Notes: generated by a model from the sequence alone, not told the origin. DNA of 64,000 bases from Hymenobacter mucosus (GCF_900188255.1 NZ_FZNS01000002.1:1-64000), one strand, 5' to 3'. Numbered from the stretch's first letter, positions 35,034 to 45,299 are shown. A program made the numbers and translations.

Positions 35034-36056
35034 ATGAAACTACTGCTGCCTTGCTTACTCGCTGCCACTGCCCTCCTGTGGAATAGCCCAGCCGCCACGG
35101 CGCAAAAAGCCAATTCGGAACTGCGCATTGCCTTTGGTTCGTGCAACCGCCACGACTTGCCCCAGCCGCTATGGGACGATATTGCCGGCGACAAGCCCAA
35201 CGTGTGGATATGGCTCGGCGACAATATTTATGGGGATTCCGATGACCCAGCCGTACTGCGGGCCAAGTACACGGCCGAGTTCAACCAGCCGGGCTACCGC
35301 CAGCTGCGTGAGCAAGGTACTACCATCATCGGGACTTGGGACGACCATGACTACGGTCGCAACGACGGCGACAAGCATTACCCCTTCAAAGCCCAGAACC
35401 AGCAGCTCGCCCTCGACTTCCTGCAAGAGCCTGCCGAGAGCCCACGCCGCAAGCAGGAAGGCATTTATGCGGCCTATAGCTACCAAGTAGGCCACAAGAA
35501 GGTGAAGGTAATTCTGCTAGATGACCGCTACTTTCAGGACCCTATTCACCGGGATGCGGCCCTGGTGTATCAGCCTAACCCCACCGGCGACATTCTGGGC
35601 GAGGCGCAGTGGCAGTGGCTACAGGAACAACTCACCAACTCCGATGCCGATGCTCATATTATCGGCTCCGGCATTCAATTTCTGCCCCAAGAGCACCGCT
35701 TCGAGAAGTGGGCCAACTTCCCCGCCGCCCGTCAGCGCTTCCTGAGCCTTCTGGCTTCCACCAAAGCCAAGGGCGTACTACTCATCAGCGGCGACCGGCA
35801 CATCGGGGAGATGTCGAAGGCGCCGGTGCCGGGCCTCTCCTACCCTCTGTACGAGGTTACATCCAGCGGCCTTACCCACCCTGCCACGCAAAACACGGGC
35901 GAGCCCAACCAGTATCGCGTGGGGCCGCTCGTGAATCAGAAGCACTACGCCCTGTTTCAGTTCCGGGCCAAGCGGCGCAAGCTGCTCGTAACAGCCTCCC
36001 TGCGCGGCGACGACGGCAAGGTGTTTTACTCGGAGGAAATAGTGGTGAACCCCTAG
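35034..36056 (+). CDS. PhoD-like exported phosphatase/phosphodiesterase
   Basis: The 340-residue protein has a signal peptide (LLLPCLLAATALLWNSPAATA). A PhoD-type metallophosphatase domain follows: FGSCNRHDLPQPLW, WIWLGDNIYGDS, WDDHDYGRNDGD (metal ligands), VILLDDRYF and LISGDRHIGEM. Bacterial PhoD enzymes release phosphate from phosphodiesters or teichoic acid; the exact substrate here is unknown. It is probably periplasmic. A near-match -7 box (CATCTTTG, 35022-35029) sits 4 bases before the ATG. Confidence 0.9.
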   Translation: MKLLLPCLLAATALLWNSPAATAQKANSELRIAFGSCNRHDLPQPLWDDIAGDKPNVWIWLGDNIYGDSDDPAVLRAKYTAEFNQPGYRQLREQGTTIIGTWDDHDYGRNDGDKHYPFKAQNQQLALDFLQEPAESPRRKQEGIYAAYSYQVGHKKVKVILLDDRYFQDPIHRDAALVYQPNPTGDILGEAQWQWLQEQLTNSDADAHIIGSGIQFLPQEHRFEKWANFPAARQRFLSLLASTKAKGVLLISGDRHIGEMSKAPVPGLSYPLYEVTSSGLTHPATQNTGEPNQYRVGPLVNQKHYALFQFRAKRRKLLVTASLRGDDGKVFYSEEIVVNP

Positions 36057-36315
36057 CACGGCCTAGGCAGCAAAAAATAAGCTGGGCGGGGGCTGTAGCA
36101 GCCGTTCTGAGTCCTGCTGCCAGAGGGGGGTAGGCGCTGGCTTTGGTGGGTGCGGTGCTGTTGTAGCTCTAACTGGGTTGAATAGCGGGGCGGGGGTAGG
36201 TAGCAACGCCCAAGAAGTAGCAGTGCCCTTGCCTGCAGCGGGTGGCTCTTGTGGTAATGGCATTTGCTGTTGGCAAACTCCTAAATTCGCAACCTCACCT
36301 TTTTGCTCTGCCGTT

Positions 36316-39300
36316 TTGTCCTTCCCCCGCTTCTTCTCGCTTCTGCTCCTGCTGCTGGTCTTGCTCAGTCCAGCGTTCAGCTCAGCTCAGCGTCGCTCCC
36401 AGAAATCATCGTCCAGCACTCGTACCGCCCGCATTCCAGCCACCAAATCTGCCAAGAGCCGCAACCTCCCGGTGCCGTTTGCCGGTCAGTTAGGGCAGTC
36501 GAAGTGGGTTGATTCGGTGATGAAGACCCTGACGCCCGACCAGCGCGTAGCCCAGCTGTTCATGGTAGCTGCCTATTCTAACCGCAAGCGCATCGATGAA
36601 GACTCAGTTTCGGCTCTTATTCAGCAGTATGGTATTGGAGGGCTGATTTTCTTTCAGGGCGGACCAGTGCGGCAGAGCAAGCTGCTCAACCGCTACCAGG
36701 GCCAAAGCAAAGTCCCGCTGCTAGTTGCCATGGATGCCGAATGGGGCGTGGGCATGCGCCTGGATAGCGTGCAGCGCTTCCCTTACCAGATGAGCATGGG
36801 CGGCATTCGAGAAAACCAGCTGCTGTATGACATGGGTACGGAGGTAGCCGCGCAGTTCAAACGCCTGGGGATACACGTCAACTTTGCGCCGGTGATTGAT
36901 GTGAACAATAACGCCGCCAACCCGGTCATTGGCTTCCGTAGCTGGGGCGAGAACCGGGAAAATGTAACCGAGAAAAGCTACCTCTACATGAAAGGTATGC
37001 AGGATGCGGGGGTGCTGGCCGTGGCGAAGCACTTCCCCGGCCACGGCGACACCGATACCGATTCTCACTTGGCCCTGCCTCTACTCCGCATTGACCGCAA
37101 GCGCATTGACACCCTGGAGTTATTTCCCTTCAAGAGCCTGATTCAGCGGGGCGTGGGGGGCATGATGGTGGCCCACCTCAACATTCCGGCTCTAGACACA
37201 ACCGGCATGCCCAGCACGCTCTCCAAGCCTATTATTCAGGGGCTGCTGAAGCAAAAGCTTGGCTTTGAAGGCATCATTTTTACCGACGCCATGAATATGA
37301 AGGGCGTCATCAGCAAGTACCCGCCCGGCGACGCCGACTTGCGGGCCCTGCTTGCCGGCAACGACGTACTGGAGTTTAGCAAGAACATTCCGCTGGCCCT
37401 GCGAATGGTGCGCGAGGCCATCAACAAAGGCCAGCTTAGCCAAGCCGATCTGGATGCGCGCTGCCGCAAAGTGCTAGCCCTGAAGGAATGGGCGGGCCTG
37501 AACCGCTACCGCCCTATTGACCTCAAGAACATCACCGCCGACCTGAACACGCCCCACGCCCAGTACCTGAGCCAGCACCTCACCGAGCTGAGCGTGACGG
37601 TGTTGCGCAACCAGAAAAACCTGCTTCCCCTGCAGCGCCTCGATACCCTCCGCCTGGCTACGCTCACCATCGGCACCAAGGACACCACGGATTTTCAGCG
37701 CATGGTGGCCGACTACGCAGCGGTGCGTCACTTCTGGCTACCAGCCACGGCCAGTATGGACGAGCTGACCCGGATGCGGGAAACCTTGAAAGGCTACAGC
37801 ACCATTCTGGTAGGAGTGAACAACCTGGGCCGCCTGCCCGCTACTAACTTCGGCGTGACGCCCGAAACCAATGTGCTCCTGCGGGAACTGGGCGGCAAAG
37901 GCCAGAAGATGATAGTAACCGTGTTCGGCAATGCCTACGCCGTAGCCAAAATTCGGGACCTAGACCGCGCCGACGCCGTGGTGCTGGCCTACCAGGAAAG
38001 CAAAAACGCCCAGGATGTAGCCGCCGAAATTATTTTCGGGGGCGTGTCGGCCAGCGGCCAGCTACCCGTTACGGTGTCAGACCGCTATAGCTATGGCACT
38101 GGACTACCCACGCAGGGCGGTATTCGGCTGCGTTATAGCTTTCCCGAGGCCGTGGGCATGCACAACACCCTGGAAGCCCGCGTAGACTCCATTATGAACG
38201 GAGCCGTGGCGGCCCGCGCCTTTCCCGGCGGCGAGGTACTCATTGCCCGCCGCGGTGTAGTAGTACTGCGCAAAAGCTACGGCACGCATTCCTATGCCGA
38301 TGCTCCCGCCCAGGCGGGCAAACCAAGCCGGCCCGTACGCAACGATGACCTCTACGACTTAGCTTCCGTGACCAAGGTATCGGCCGCGCTACCCTCGCTC
38401 ATGAAGCTACAAGACGAAGGCAAGTTCAACCCTGACATGACTTTGGGCCAGCTGTTCCCTGAGTTTGTGGGCTCTAATAAGCAAGACCTGAAGCTGCGCG
38501 ACGTGCTTACCCACCAGGCTCGCCTGAAGGCCTGGATTCCGTTCTGGAAAGAGTACACCAAGCCCCGCGGCTTCTTCAATGCTCTATTCGGCAAAAGCCC
38601 CGATGCGCAGAAAGTATCAGCTACTCAGCCTTCGGAAATGAGCCGCCGCTATTTCCGCCCCGATTCTTCGGCCCGCTTCCCGCTACGGGCGGCAGGCAAC
38701 TTGTGGGCCCGCAACGACTTCCCGGAGCGCATCACGAAGGAAATTGCAGCCTCTCCACTTAATGAGAAGCCCGGCTACGTGTACTCTGACTTGTCGTTTA
38801 TCATGTATCCGCGCTTCGTGCAGCGCGTGTCGGGCAAAACCATTGACCGGTACGTGACGGACGAAATTTACCGGCCCCTGGGCGCCACCACGCTGGGCTA
38901 CAACCCTACCCGCCGTTTCCCACTCAGCCGCATCGTTCCCACCGAGTACGACTCCTTGTTCCGCCACAGCCAGCTTCACGGCACCGTGCACGATGAGGGC
39001 GCGGCCCTACTTGGGGGGCTCTCGGGCCACGCGGGCCTGTTCGGCAACGCTAACGACCTGGCCAAGCTGGTGCAGCTTTACGCTTGGAATGGCAAGTACG
39101 GCGGGCAGCAGCTCCTCAAGCCCGAAACCGTAGCCGAGTACACCCGCTGCCAGTTCTGCCCCGATAATCGCCGCGCCCTGGGTTTCGATAGGCCCGCTGC
39201 CGATCCTACCGTAAACTCGGCCAAGAGCGTGTCGCAGCAGAGCTACGGGCACACGGGCTACACGGGCACTTACTTCTGGGTTGACCCCAAGGAGGAGCTC

Positions 39301-39456
39301 ATGTGCATTGTACTCACCAACCGCGTGAATCCTACCCGCCGCAACAACAAGATTACCGAGCTGAGCGTCCGCTCCGGCGTGTTACAGGTAGCTCTGGAAA
39401 GCATTCAGCAAGCCAGGAAGCAAGCCGTAGAAAGCACCGTTCCGAAGGAGAACTAA
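36316..39456 (+). CDS. GH3 beta-N-acetylglucosaminidase fused to serine beta-lactamase-like domain
   Basis: The protein has about 1046 residues. A signal region (FFSLLLLLLVLLSPAFSSA) precedes a GH3 NagZ-type domain (about residues 50-420) with KHFPGHGDTDTDSHLALPL and the catalytic Asp segment FTDAMNMKGV. A GH3 C-terminal domain follows. The last ~400 residues are a class C beta-lactamase/PBP-like domain: ASVTKVSA (SxxK), YSDLSF (YxN-like) and GHTGYTG. This fusion is known in Bacteroidota and fits cell-wall recycling. No ATG lies near the signal; TTG at 36316 is the best start, with TTG at 36178 a longer alternative. Confidence 0.88.
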   Translation: MSFPRFFSLLLLLLVLLSPAFSSAQRRSQKSSSSTRTARIPATKSAKSRNLPVPFAGQLGQSKWVDSVMKTLTPDQRVAQLFMVAAYSNRKRIDEDSVSALIQQYGIGGLIFFQGGPVRQSKLLNRYQGQSKVPLLVAMDAEWGVGMRLDSVQRFPYQMSMGGIRENQLLYDMGTEVAAQFKRLGIHVNFAPVIDVNNNAANPVIGFRSWGENRENVTEKSYLYMKGMQDAGVLAVAKHFPGHGDTDTDSHLALPLLRIDRKRIDTLELFPFKSLIQRGVGGMMVAHLNIPALDTTGMPSTLSKPIIQGLLKQKLGFEGIIFTDAMNMKGVISKYPPGDADLRALLAGNDVLEFSKNIPLALRMVREAINKGQLSQADLDARCRKVLALKEWAGLNRYRPIDLKNITADLNTPHAQYLSQHLTELSVTVLRNQKNLLPLQRLDTLRLATLTIGTKDTTDFQRMVADYAAVRHFWLPATASMDELTRMRETLKGYSTILVGVNNLGRLPATNFGVTPETNVLLRELGGKGQKMIVTVFGNAYAVAKIRDLDRADAVVLAYQESKNAQDVAAEIIFGGVSASGQLPVTVSDRYSYGTGLPTQGGIRLRYSFPEAVGMHNTLEARVDSIMNGAVAARAFPGGEVLIARRGVVVLRKSYGTHSYADAPAQAGKPSRPVRNDDLYDLASVTKVSAALPSLMKLQDEGKFNPDMTLGQLFPEFVGSNKQDLKLRDVLTHQARLKAWIPFWKEYTKPRGFFNALFGKSPDAQKVSATQPSEMSRRYFRPDSSARFPLRAAGNLWARNDFPERITKEIAASPLNEKPGYVYSDLSFIMYPRFVQRVSGKTIDRYVTDEIYRPLGATTLGYNPTRRFPLSRIVPTEYDSLFRHSQLHGTVHDEGAALLGGLSGHAGLFGNANDLAKLVQLYAWNGKYGGQQLLKPETVAEYTRCQFCPDNRRALGFDRPAADPTVNSAKSVSQQSYGHTGYTGTYFWVDPKEELMCIVLTNRVNPTRRNNKITELSVRSGVLQVALESIQQARKQAVESTVPKEN

Positions 39457-39458
39457 AG

Positions 39459-39487
39459 AAAAGCCCCGGTACTAAGCCGGGGCTTTT
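39459..39487 (+). terminator. Terminator after the GH3 fusion gene
   Basis: AAAAGCCCCGG (39459-39469) pairs with CCGGGGCTTTT (39477-39487), followed by TTG. Confidence 0.85.
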
Positions 39488-39544
39488 TTGTGTATGCAAC
39501 CTTCTTTCTTCTTCGCAGCTCTACTTCTCCTACCACGTTTGTGC

Positions 39545-40216
39545 ATGAAACAGAACTACTTTTCTCTTGCCTTCGGACTACTATTGTGCACGAGCTGCAT
39601 TTCCAACCGGGAAGAAGAATATACACTCCCCAGCAACTTGCTGGCCTGGCAGCCCTACCATACCGGCGACGTGCTTCGTTTCGGGCAAGACCGCAGCAGC
39701 AAAGTGCGCACGTTCACCATTACCGAGGTCAACAGCCATTTTATAACCTACCGGACAGGCGGAACGGCGCCGGTATACCTAGGCCCATCAACGAAAATCA
39801 AGGCGCAACAGCTTGATATAGTTGCCCGCCGTACCGATACCATCCAGTACCAACCTACGCCTACTAGCACGCCTGCCCACCCCGATTCGGTGCTCATCGC
39901 CCCTACTACCTTGCTAAGCATGAGCAGTACTGAGTACGGGAATCATACCTATGTATTCTGGGACAGGGGATTTGGATACCTTCTACCACTCAACCATGTT
40001 TTGAAGGGTGAAGCGCTTTATGATACTACCGCACAACTGCTACCAACCATGCGTTTGGGAACTATTGCTTACGACTCTGTTCTTCGAGTTTCTGACGGGC
40101 CGCACATCCTACCAACCAGCCCTCGCACGAAGTCTACCCGGCGCATCTACTATGCGAAAGGCTACGGAGTAGTTGGGTTTGTGGAAGGCAGCACTCTGTG
40201 GTATCGGCTACAGTAG
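39545..40216 (+). CDS. Lipoprotein of unknown function
   Basis: The 223-residue protein has a short lipoprotein signal (FSLAFGLLLCTSCISNREEE). A beta-rich soluble domain follows, with DVLRFGQDRSSKVRTFTITE and FWDRGFGYLLPL. I do not recognise the family. The segment YHTGDVLRFG resembles the start of other Bacteroidota lipoproteins that report envelope state, but that is only a resemblance. The ATG at 39545 gives the correct signal peptide; the codons before it belong to an unlikely upstream frame. Confidence 0.7.
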   Translation: MKQNYFSLAFGLLLCTSCISNREEEYTLPSNLLAWQPYHTGDVLRFGQDRSSKVRTFTITEVNSHFITYRTGGTAPVYLGPSTKIKAQQLDIVARRTDTIQYQPTPTSTPAHPDSVLIAPTTLLSMSSTEYGNHTYVFWDRGFGYLLPLNHVLKGEALYDTTAQLLPTMRLGTIAYDSVLRVSDGPHILPTSPRTKSTRRIYYAKGYGVVGFVEGSTLWYRLQ

Positions 40217-40442
40217 CTGGTACTGCACGCGCCCACTCGCTTATCGGTTGCCTACTGCACAACTTTGCGTTTGGCTATTCTTGCAGCAAGTAGAGTAGCC
40301 CTTGCTCTGTTAAGCTAGCTTGGGGGCGACATGGTACCGAGTGGGGGTAGCAGGCGCATCTTAGGCTGATTGCATACGTGGGGCAACTGCTTTTTTGGTA
40401 GCTTGTTGCACGTCCTGTTCACCCCCAATTCCCACCAGTATC

Positions 40443-42065
40443 ATGTTAGGCCTGATGATGAACGAGCCCCTGCGTATTGCGGGGCTGCTAGAGCACGCCG
40501 CTAAGTGGCACTCCGATACCGAAATTGTGTCGCGCCTGCCGGAGGGCGGGCTGCACCGCTACACCTACGCGGCGGCCCACCAGCGGAGCCGGCAACTGGC
40601 CAATGCCCTCACCGCGCTGGGTGTTAGCACGGGCGACCGGGTAGGCACCCTAGCATGGAACACCCACCGCCACTTCGAGCTGTATTATGGCATATCGGGC
40701 CTCGGCGCGGTGTGCCACACCATAAACCCGCGGTTGTTCTTCGAGCAGTTGGTCTACATCATCAACCACGCCCAAGACCGGCTGTTGTTTTTCGACCTCA
40801 CCTTTTTGCCGCTGGTAGAGAAGCTGGCCCCTCAGTGCCCCACCGTAGAAAGCTGGGTGCTGATGACCGGCCGCGCCCACCTGCCGGAAGCTTCCCCCCT
40901 ACCCAACCTGCGCTGCTATGAAGAGCTGCTGGCCGCGCAGCCTGCCGACTATGAGTGGCCCGTTTTCGACGAGAATACCGCTTCCTCCCTGTGCTACACC
41001 TCAGGCACTACCGACCAGCCCAAGGGCGTGCTCTACTCCCACCGCTCTACCCTGCTGCACAGCTACGCGGCCTCCCTCCCTGACTGCTTCAACTGCTCGG
41101 CCCGCGACGTAGTATTGCCGGTAGTGCCCATGTTCCACGTCAATGCCTGGGGTATTCCGTACATGGCGCCCCTCAACGGCTGCAAGCTCGTACTGCCCGG
41201 GCCGGGCCTAGATGCGGCCAGCCTCTACGAGCTGTACGAGCAGGAAGGCGTGACTTTCACGGCCGGGGTACCTACCATCTGGTTTGGGCTGCTGACCTTC
41301 ATGCGGGAGAAAAACCGGCAGTTTTCCACGCTGCGGCAGATGATTGTGGGTGGGGCTTCTTGTCCGCCCGCCCTGCTGAAGGCCTTTCACGATGAGCTAG
41401 GGGTAGTGATTCGGCACGCCTGGGGAATGTCGGAAACCTCCCCCTTGGGTACTGTCTGCACCCTTAAGTCCCAACAGCTCAGCCTGAGCCCCGACGAACA
41501 GTTTGTCATCCAAACCAAGCAAGGCCGCAGCATTTTCGGCATCGACATGAAGATTGTAGACGATGCGGGTAACGCGCTACCGCACGATGGCGTGGCTTTT
41601 GGCGACCTCCTGGTGCGCGGCCCCTTCGTAGTACGGGAGTACTTTGGCGCCGACCAGCCCGGCGGCCTTACTAGCAGCGGCTGGTTTCGCACCGGCGACG
41701 TGGCTACTATTGACCCGGCCGGCTTCATGCAAATCACCGACCGTTCCAAGGACGTTATTAAATCGGGTGGGGAATGGATTTCGAGCATTGAACTGGAAAA
41801 TCTGGCCATTGGGCACCCGGCCATTGCAGAGGCCGCCGTTATTGGGGTGCCCCACCCCAAATGGAGCGAGCGGCCTCTGCTAGTAGTAGTACGCAAGCCC
41901 AATGCTACCATCAGCAAGGAAGAACTGCTGGCCTACTACGATGGCAAAGTAGCCCGCTGGTGGGTACCCGAAGCCGTGGAGTTCGTAGATCAGCTACCTC
42001 ACACGGCTACGGGCAAGCTTCTCAAAACCAAGCTCCGCCAAGATTTTGCGGAGTATACGTGGTAA
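40443..42065 (+). CDS. Long-chain acyl-CoA synthetase-like AMP-forming ligase
   Basis: The 540-residue ANL-superfamily ligase activates a carboxylic acid with ATP and transfers it to CoA. Motifs in order: the P-loop [16 protein letters not shown] (about residues 184-199), [11 protein letters not shown] (A5), and the hinge region [24 protein letters not shown]. The C-terminal GKLLKTKLR contains the catalytic Lys. The pattern is nearest to fatty-acyl or medium-chain ligases. The ATG at 40443 ([10 protein letters not shown]) is chosen. It is a single gene convergent with DUF2059. Confidence 0.92.
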   Translation: MLGLMMNEPLRIAGLLEHAAKWHSDTEIVSRLPEGGLHRYTYAAAHQRSRQLANALTALGVSTGDRVGTLAWNTHRHFELYYGISGLGAVCHTINPRLFFEQLVYIINHAQDRLLFFDLTFLPLVEKLAPQCPTVESWVLMTGRAHLPEASPLPNLRCYEELLAAQPADYEWPVFDENTASSLCYTSGTTDQPKGVLYSHRSTLLHSYAASLPDCFNCSARDVVLPVVPMFHVNAWGIPYMAPLNGCKLVLPGPGLDAASLYELYEQEGVTFTAGVPTIWFGLLTFMREKNRQFSTLRQMIVGGASCPPALLKAFHDELGVVIRHAWGMSETSPLGTVCTLKSQQLSLSPDEQFVIQTKQGRSIFGIDMKIVDDAGNALPHDGVAFGDLLVRGPFVVREYFGADQPGGLTSSGWFRTGDVATIDPAGFMQITDRSKDVIKSGGEWISSIELENLAIGHPAIAEAAVIGVPHPKWSERPLLVVVRKPNATISKEELLAYYDGKVARWWVPEAVEFVDQLPHTATGKLLKTKLRQDFAEYTW

Positions 42066-42078
42066 GTTCTGCCCCACG

Positions 42079-42125
42079 AGAAAGGCCGGCCCACGGAAGC
42101 TGAGCTTCCGTGGGCCGGCCTTTCT
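42079..42125. terminator. 23-bp-arm palindromic bidirectional terminator
   Basis: Positions 42079-42101 and 42103-42125 are exact inverted repeats around one central base. The core is GGCCGGCCCACGGAAGC with short A/T ends. Confidence 0.88.
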
Positions 42126-42151
42126 TATCATCTTCCAGGGTACAGTTGCTG

Positions 42152-42658
42152 CTACTCCGTTTTGGCGGGCTGCTGCGACTGCATCTTATCAGCAATGGCC
42201 TTTTGCAGCTCGGGCAAGTGCTCCTGCACACGCTTCTGGCCGATTTCCATACCTGCCTGCATCAAATGAGGCATTTTCTGGATGGTTTTGCGGCCGGTAG
42301 GCGTCTGGTAGAACTTGTTCAGCTCCTTTAGCTCCTTCTCGGTAAACTCCTGGGCGTAGAGTTGCACGAGGTCGTCCTTGATGGACTGCCAACTCATGTA
42401 CTTGGTCATGAAGGAGCGCATTTCGGGCTCCACGGCCTTCATTTCGGGGCGTTGCTCCATCTGCATGTCGAGCATGCGAGTGGTCATTTCGGTCATGTTC
42501 TTTTCGCTGCCAGTCAAGACCAGCAGTTCTTCCGCCGCTTTGCGGTGGCTTGCCGAAACGGGCGTTGCCGTTGCAGCCGGGGCAGCAGTGGTTGATTGCG
42601 CACTTGCCATTGGGGCAGCCAGCAACAGGGCTGCGGCCAGAATCCACAGTTTTTTCAT
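42152..42658 (-). CDS. DUF2059-family exported protein
   Basis: The 168-residue protein has a signal peptide (LWILAAALLLAAPMASA). The helical DUF2059 region follows: AAEELLVLTGSEKNMTEMT, YAQEFTEKELKELNKFYQTP and GRKTIQKMPHLM are family-like. It is probably periplasmic; the function of this family is not established. The ATG at 42658 is used. Confidence 0.85.
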   Translation of the reverse strand: MKKLWILAAALLLAAPMASAQSTTAAPAATATPVSASHRKAAEELLVLTGSEKNMTEMTTRMLDMQMEQRPEMKAVEPEMRSFMTKYMSWQSIKDDLVQLYAQEFTEKELKELNKFYQTPTGRKTIQKMPHLMQAGMEIGQKRVQEHLPELQKAIADKMQSQQPAKTE

Positions 42659-42700
42659 ACCCTAAGTACGGCAATTTCTGGGGGTCGCGTTGTCATGGCC

Positions 42701-43873
42701 CTACGCCGTGAAGAACAGACGCCGCCGGTACAACACCCATAGTAGCGCAACCCAAAGCGCCGTGTAGGCAAGGGCATAGGCTAGGGAAGCATGGTAAGGG
42801 CTGCGGAAGTACGGGGTAAACAGGTTCTGATATAGCCAGTTGCGAAGGTAAAACATAGTTCCGTCGGCGTGGTGTAGCTTCAGCTTGGTCAGCACACGCT
42901 CCAGGGCTTCGGGCAGAAAAAAGACGAGCAGCGCATTGCTGCCGCACACGCGTAGCGGCAGGGTCCAGGCGCCGCGCCACCCTTGCACATCGCAGAGGAA
43001 GTACAGAGCGGCTACTAGTAGCACATCAATGCCGCCGGCATAGAGCACGTAGGAACTGGTCCAGAGTGGTTTGTTTATTGGAAACCAGCCGTTCCAAATG
43101 CAGCCAGCCACTACCAGCCCGCTACCTGCCACAAACAGCCACACTACTTTGGTAGTTGGCTCTACGGCAGGCTGCCGCAGCCACTGGCCCGTAAGCACAC
43201 CTAGTAAACCGGTGGCAATGGTTGGCAGCGTGCCTAACAGCCCTTCCGGGTCCCAGCCTTCCTGCTCTACAAACAAATGGCCTTGGTGAAATAGCAGCCG
43301 GTCGAGCCAGGCGCCCAGGTTGGTAGCCGGCGCCAAGTTGGCGGGCCCGTAGCCCGGCACGGGCACTACCTGCAGCAGCACATTGTAGAGCACCAGGATA
43401 AAAGCGAGAAGCCCCGCTTGCTGGCGCCAGTTGGTTTTTAGGAATAGTACGCAACACGCCGCATATACCAGCGCAATGCGTTGCAACACGCCCGGAATAC
43501 GAAAGGAGGTGAAGTAGAAATACGGAATGAGGCCGATAAGTAACCCCAGCAGGAGTAGTACCCCCGCGCGGCGCCCAACGCGCCACAAAGTGGTGCGGTG
43601 CAGGGCCCGTACTGGCTGCACGCTGCCCAATCCGTACACCAAGGCCACCCCCATGATAAACACAAAGGAGGGGAATACAAGGTCGGCGGGGCGGCAGCCG
43701 TGCCACGGGGCATGCACCAGCGGGGTATAGTAGAAGTGGTAGTCGCCGGGGTTGTTTACTAGGAGCATCAGCAGCACCGTGAGCCCCCGAAACACGTCTA
43801 ATGACACCAACCGGCCGGCCGGCAACACAGAAGTAGCACCACCGAGCGGTGCGGCAGAAGAAAGGGTACTCAA
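42701..43873 (-). CDS. NagX-like membrane acyltransferase (copy 1)
   Basis: The 390-residue integral membrane protein belongs to the heparan-alpha-glucosaminide N-acetyltransferase/NagX group. The N-terminus has RLVSLDVFRGLTVLLMLLVN, then PLVHAPWHGCRPADLVFP with conserved His and Asp. About ten hydrophobic helices follow. The family is linked to amino-sugar use and transmembrane acetyl transfer. No ATG fits the N-terminus; TTG at 43873 is the likely start. It lies 49 bp after the similar gene at 43923-45101, in the same direction. Confidence 0.85.
   Translation of the reverse strand: MSTLSSAAPLGGATSVLPAGRLVSLDVFRGLTVLLMLLVNNPGDYHFYYTPLVHAPWHGCRPADLVFPSFVFIMGVALVYGLGSVQPVRALHRTTLWRVGRRAGVLLLLGLLIGLIPYFYFTSFRIPGVLQRIALVYAACCVLFLKTNWRQQAGLLAFILVLYNVLLQVVPVPGYGPANLAPATNLGAWLDRLLFHQGHLFVEQEGWDPEGLLGTLPTIATGLLGVLTGQWLRQPAVEPTTKVVWLFVAGSGLVVAGCIWNGWFPINKPLWTSSYVLYAGGIDVLLVAALYFLCDVQGWRGAWTLPLRVCGSNALLVFFLPEALERVLTKLKLHHADGTMFYLRNWLYQNLFTPYFRSPYHASLAYALAYTALWVALLWVLYRRRLFFTA
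43348..43440 (-). repeat. Near-identical segment shared by the two NagX-like genes (copy 1)
   Basis: This 93-nt stretch differs at only 4 positions from 44564-44656, while the flanking coding sequence has diverged much more. The encoded residues are identical in both proteins. Confidence 0.85.
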
Positions 43874-43922
43874 TGGACAGCTTTCAGATGAGCAAGAGGT
43901 AGTAGCACGGTAGCCAATACCC

Positions 43923-45101
43923 TCACACTTTGATGATAATCTGCTTTTTGTACATCACCCACAGCACGCCTAACCAAATCAGCACGCATACTATGGCCCC
44001 AGCCAAGGAAGCATTGATCGGGCTGAAGTAGGGTACGAAGAACGTGTGGTACAGCCAGTCGCGCAGGCCTTGGGGCTGGCCATCGGCGCCGCCTACTTTT
44101 ATCATATTAAGCACGCGCGGAATAAGGCTGGAAAGAAAGAACACGGTAATGGCATTTACTCCGTACACCAGCGGCGCCTTAATCCACCCGCGCAAACCCT
44201 GCACATCGCAGAGCCAGTACAGGGCGGCCAGGGCCGCGGCGGCCAGCCCTCCCGCGTACAGCACGTAGGAACTGGTCCAGAGGCTTTTGTTGATGGGAAA
44301 CCAGCCGTTCCAAATGAGGCCCAGCAGCACGGCAGCCCCTCCCGCCACAAACAGCCACGCTACTTTGGTGGCGGGCTCCACTGTGCGCTGCCGCAACCAC
44401 CGGGCCGTAAGCATACCTAGCAACCCCGTACCCACGGCCGGCAACGTACCCAGGATTCCTTCGGGGTCCCAGGTGCGGCTTTGCTTCCACAAGTGATTTT
44501 CCCCTAATACCGTGCGGTCGAGCCAAGCACCCAGGTTGGTGGTGGCCTCCAGGTTGGCAGGGCCGTAGCCCGGCACGGGCACTACTTGCAGCAGCACGTT
44601 GTAGAGCACCAGAATAAAAGCGAGAAGTCCCGCTTGCTGGCGCCAGTTGGTTTTTAGAAATACTACCCCGCACACGAGAAACACAACGGCAATGCGGGCC
44701 AGCACACCTGGAATGCGCACGGTGCTGAAATCAAACGCGGGAAATAGCGCCGAAAACAACCCTAAGCCGTAGAGCACCGACGCCCGTCGCAGAATACGCA
44801 GCATGGTGCGGCCGTGGGTGGCGGGCTGCTGCCGGGCGCCGTCTAGGGCGTACACCAGGCTCACGCCCACAATAAAGAGAAAGAACGGGAAGATGAGGTC
44901 GGTGGGGGTGCAGCCGTGCCAATGGGCGTGCTCCAACGGTGCGTAGATGTGGCCCCAGTCGCCGGGGTTGTTCACCAAAATCATTGCCATGACGGTGATG
45001 CCCCGAAATACATCGAGGCTCACAAGGCGGCCCGGCTGGGAAGCCTCTACCAAGGGTACAGTATGGGTAGTGTGCACGGCGGCCTGAGTAACAGTTTGCA
45101 T
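43923..45101 (-). CDS. NagX-like membrane acyltransferase (copy 2)
   Basis: The 392-residue protein is a paralogue of the downstream gene. It shares RLVSLDVFRGITVMAMILVN, HAHWHGCTPTDLIFP and a conserved helix block (TNWRQQAGLLAFILVLYN). The N-terminal start MQTVTQAAV at 45101 is preferred; an earlier TTG (45185) would add a basic, unlikely leader. The predicted role is the same: acyl transfer across the membrane to an amino sugar. The tandem pair suggests duplication with later exchange. Confidence 0.88.
   Translation of the reverse strand: MQTVTQAAVHTTHTVPLVEASQPGRLVSLDVFRGITVMAMILVNNPGDWGHIYAPLEHAHWHGCTPTDLIFPFFLFIVGVSLVYALDGARQQPATHGRTMLRILRRASVLYGLGLFSALFPAFDFSTVRIPGVLARIAVVFLVCGVVFLKTNWRQQAGLLAFILVLYNVLLQVVPVPGYGPANLEATTNLGAWLDRTVLGENHLWKQSRTWDPEGILGTLPAVGTGLLGMLTARWLRQRTVEPATKVAWLFVAGGAAVLLGLIWNGWFPINKSLWTSSYVLYAGGLAAAALAALYWLCDVQGLRGWIKAPLVYGVNAITVFFLSSLIPRVLNMIKVGGADGQPQGLRDWLYHTFFVPYFSPINASLAGAIVCVLIWLGVLWVMYKKQIIIKV
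44564..44656 (-). repeat. Near-identical segment shared by the two NagX-like genes (copy 2)
   Basis: This is the partner of 43348-43440, with four substitutions in 93 nt. Confidence 0.85.
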
Positions 45102-45299
45102 AAGGCAACGGCAAAGGGTGGGCAATGGCCAGCCGACGAGCGCAGCTCGGCGGGAATGCGGAAGTTGCCGCTTTGTTCTGAGCATTCAAAACTACCTGCC
45201 GTGCGCAAAGGAACTTACGCAGGTGGTGCGCTAGGCTCAGCCACGCCAGGGTGGCTCGCCGACTGTAGTCAGCGAGGCGGCCAGGTCCGTTATTAGCAG

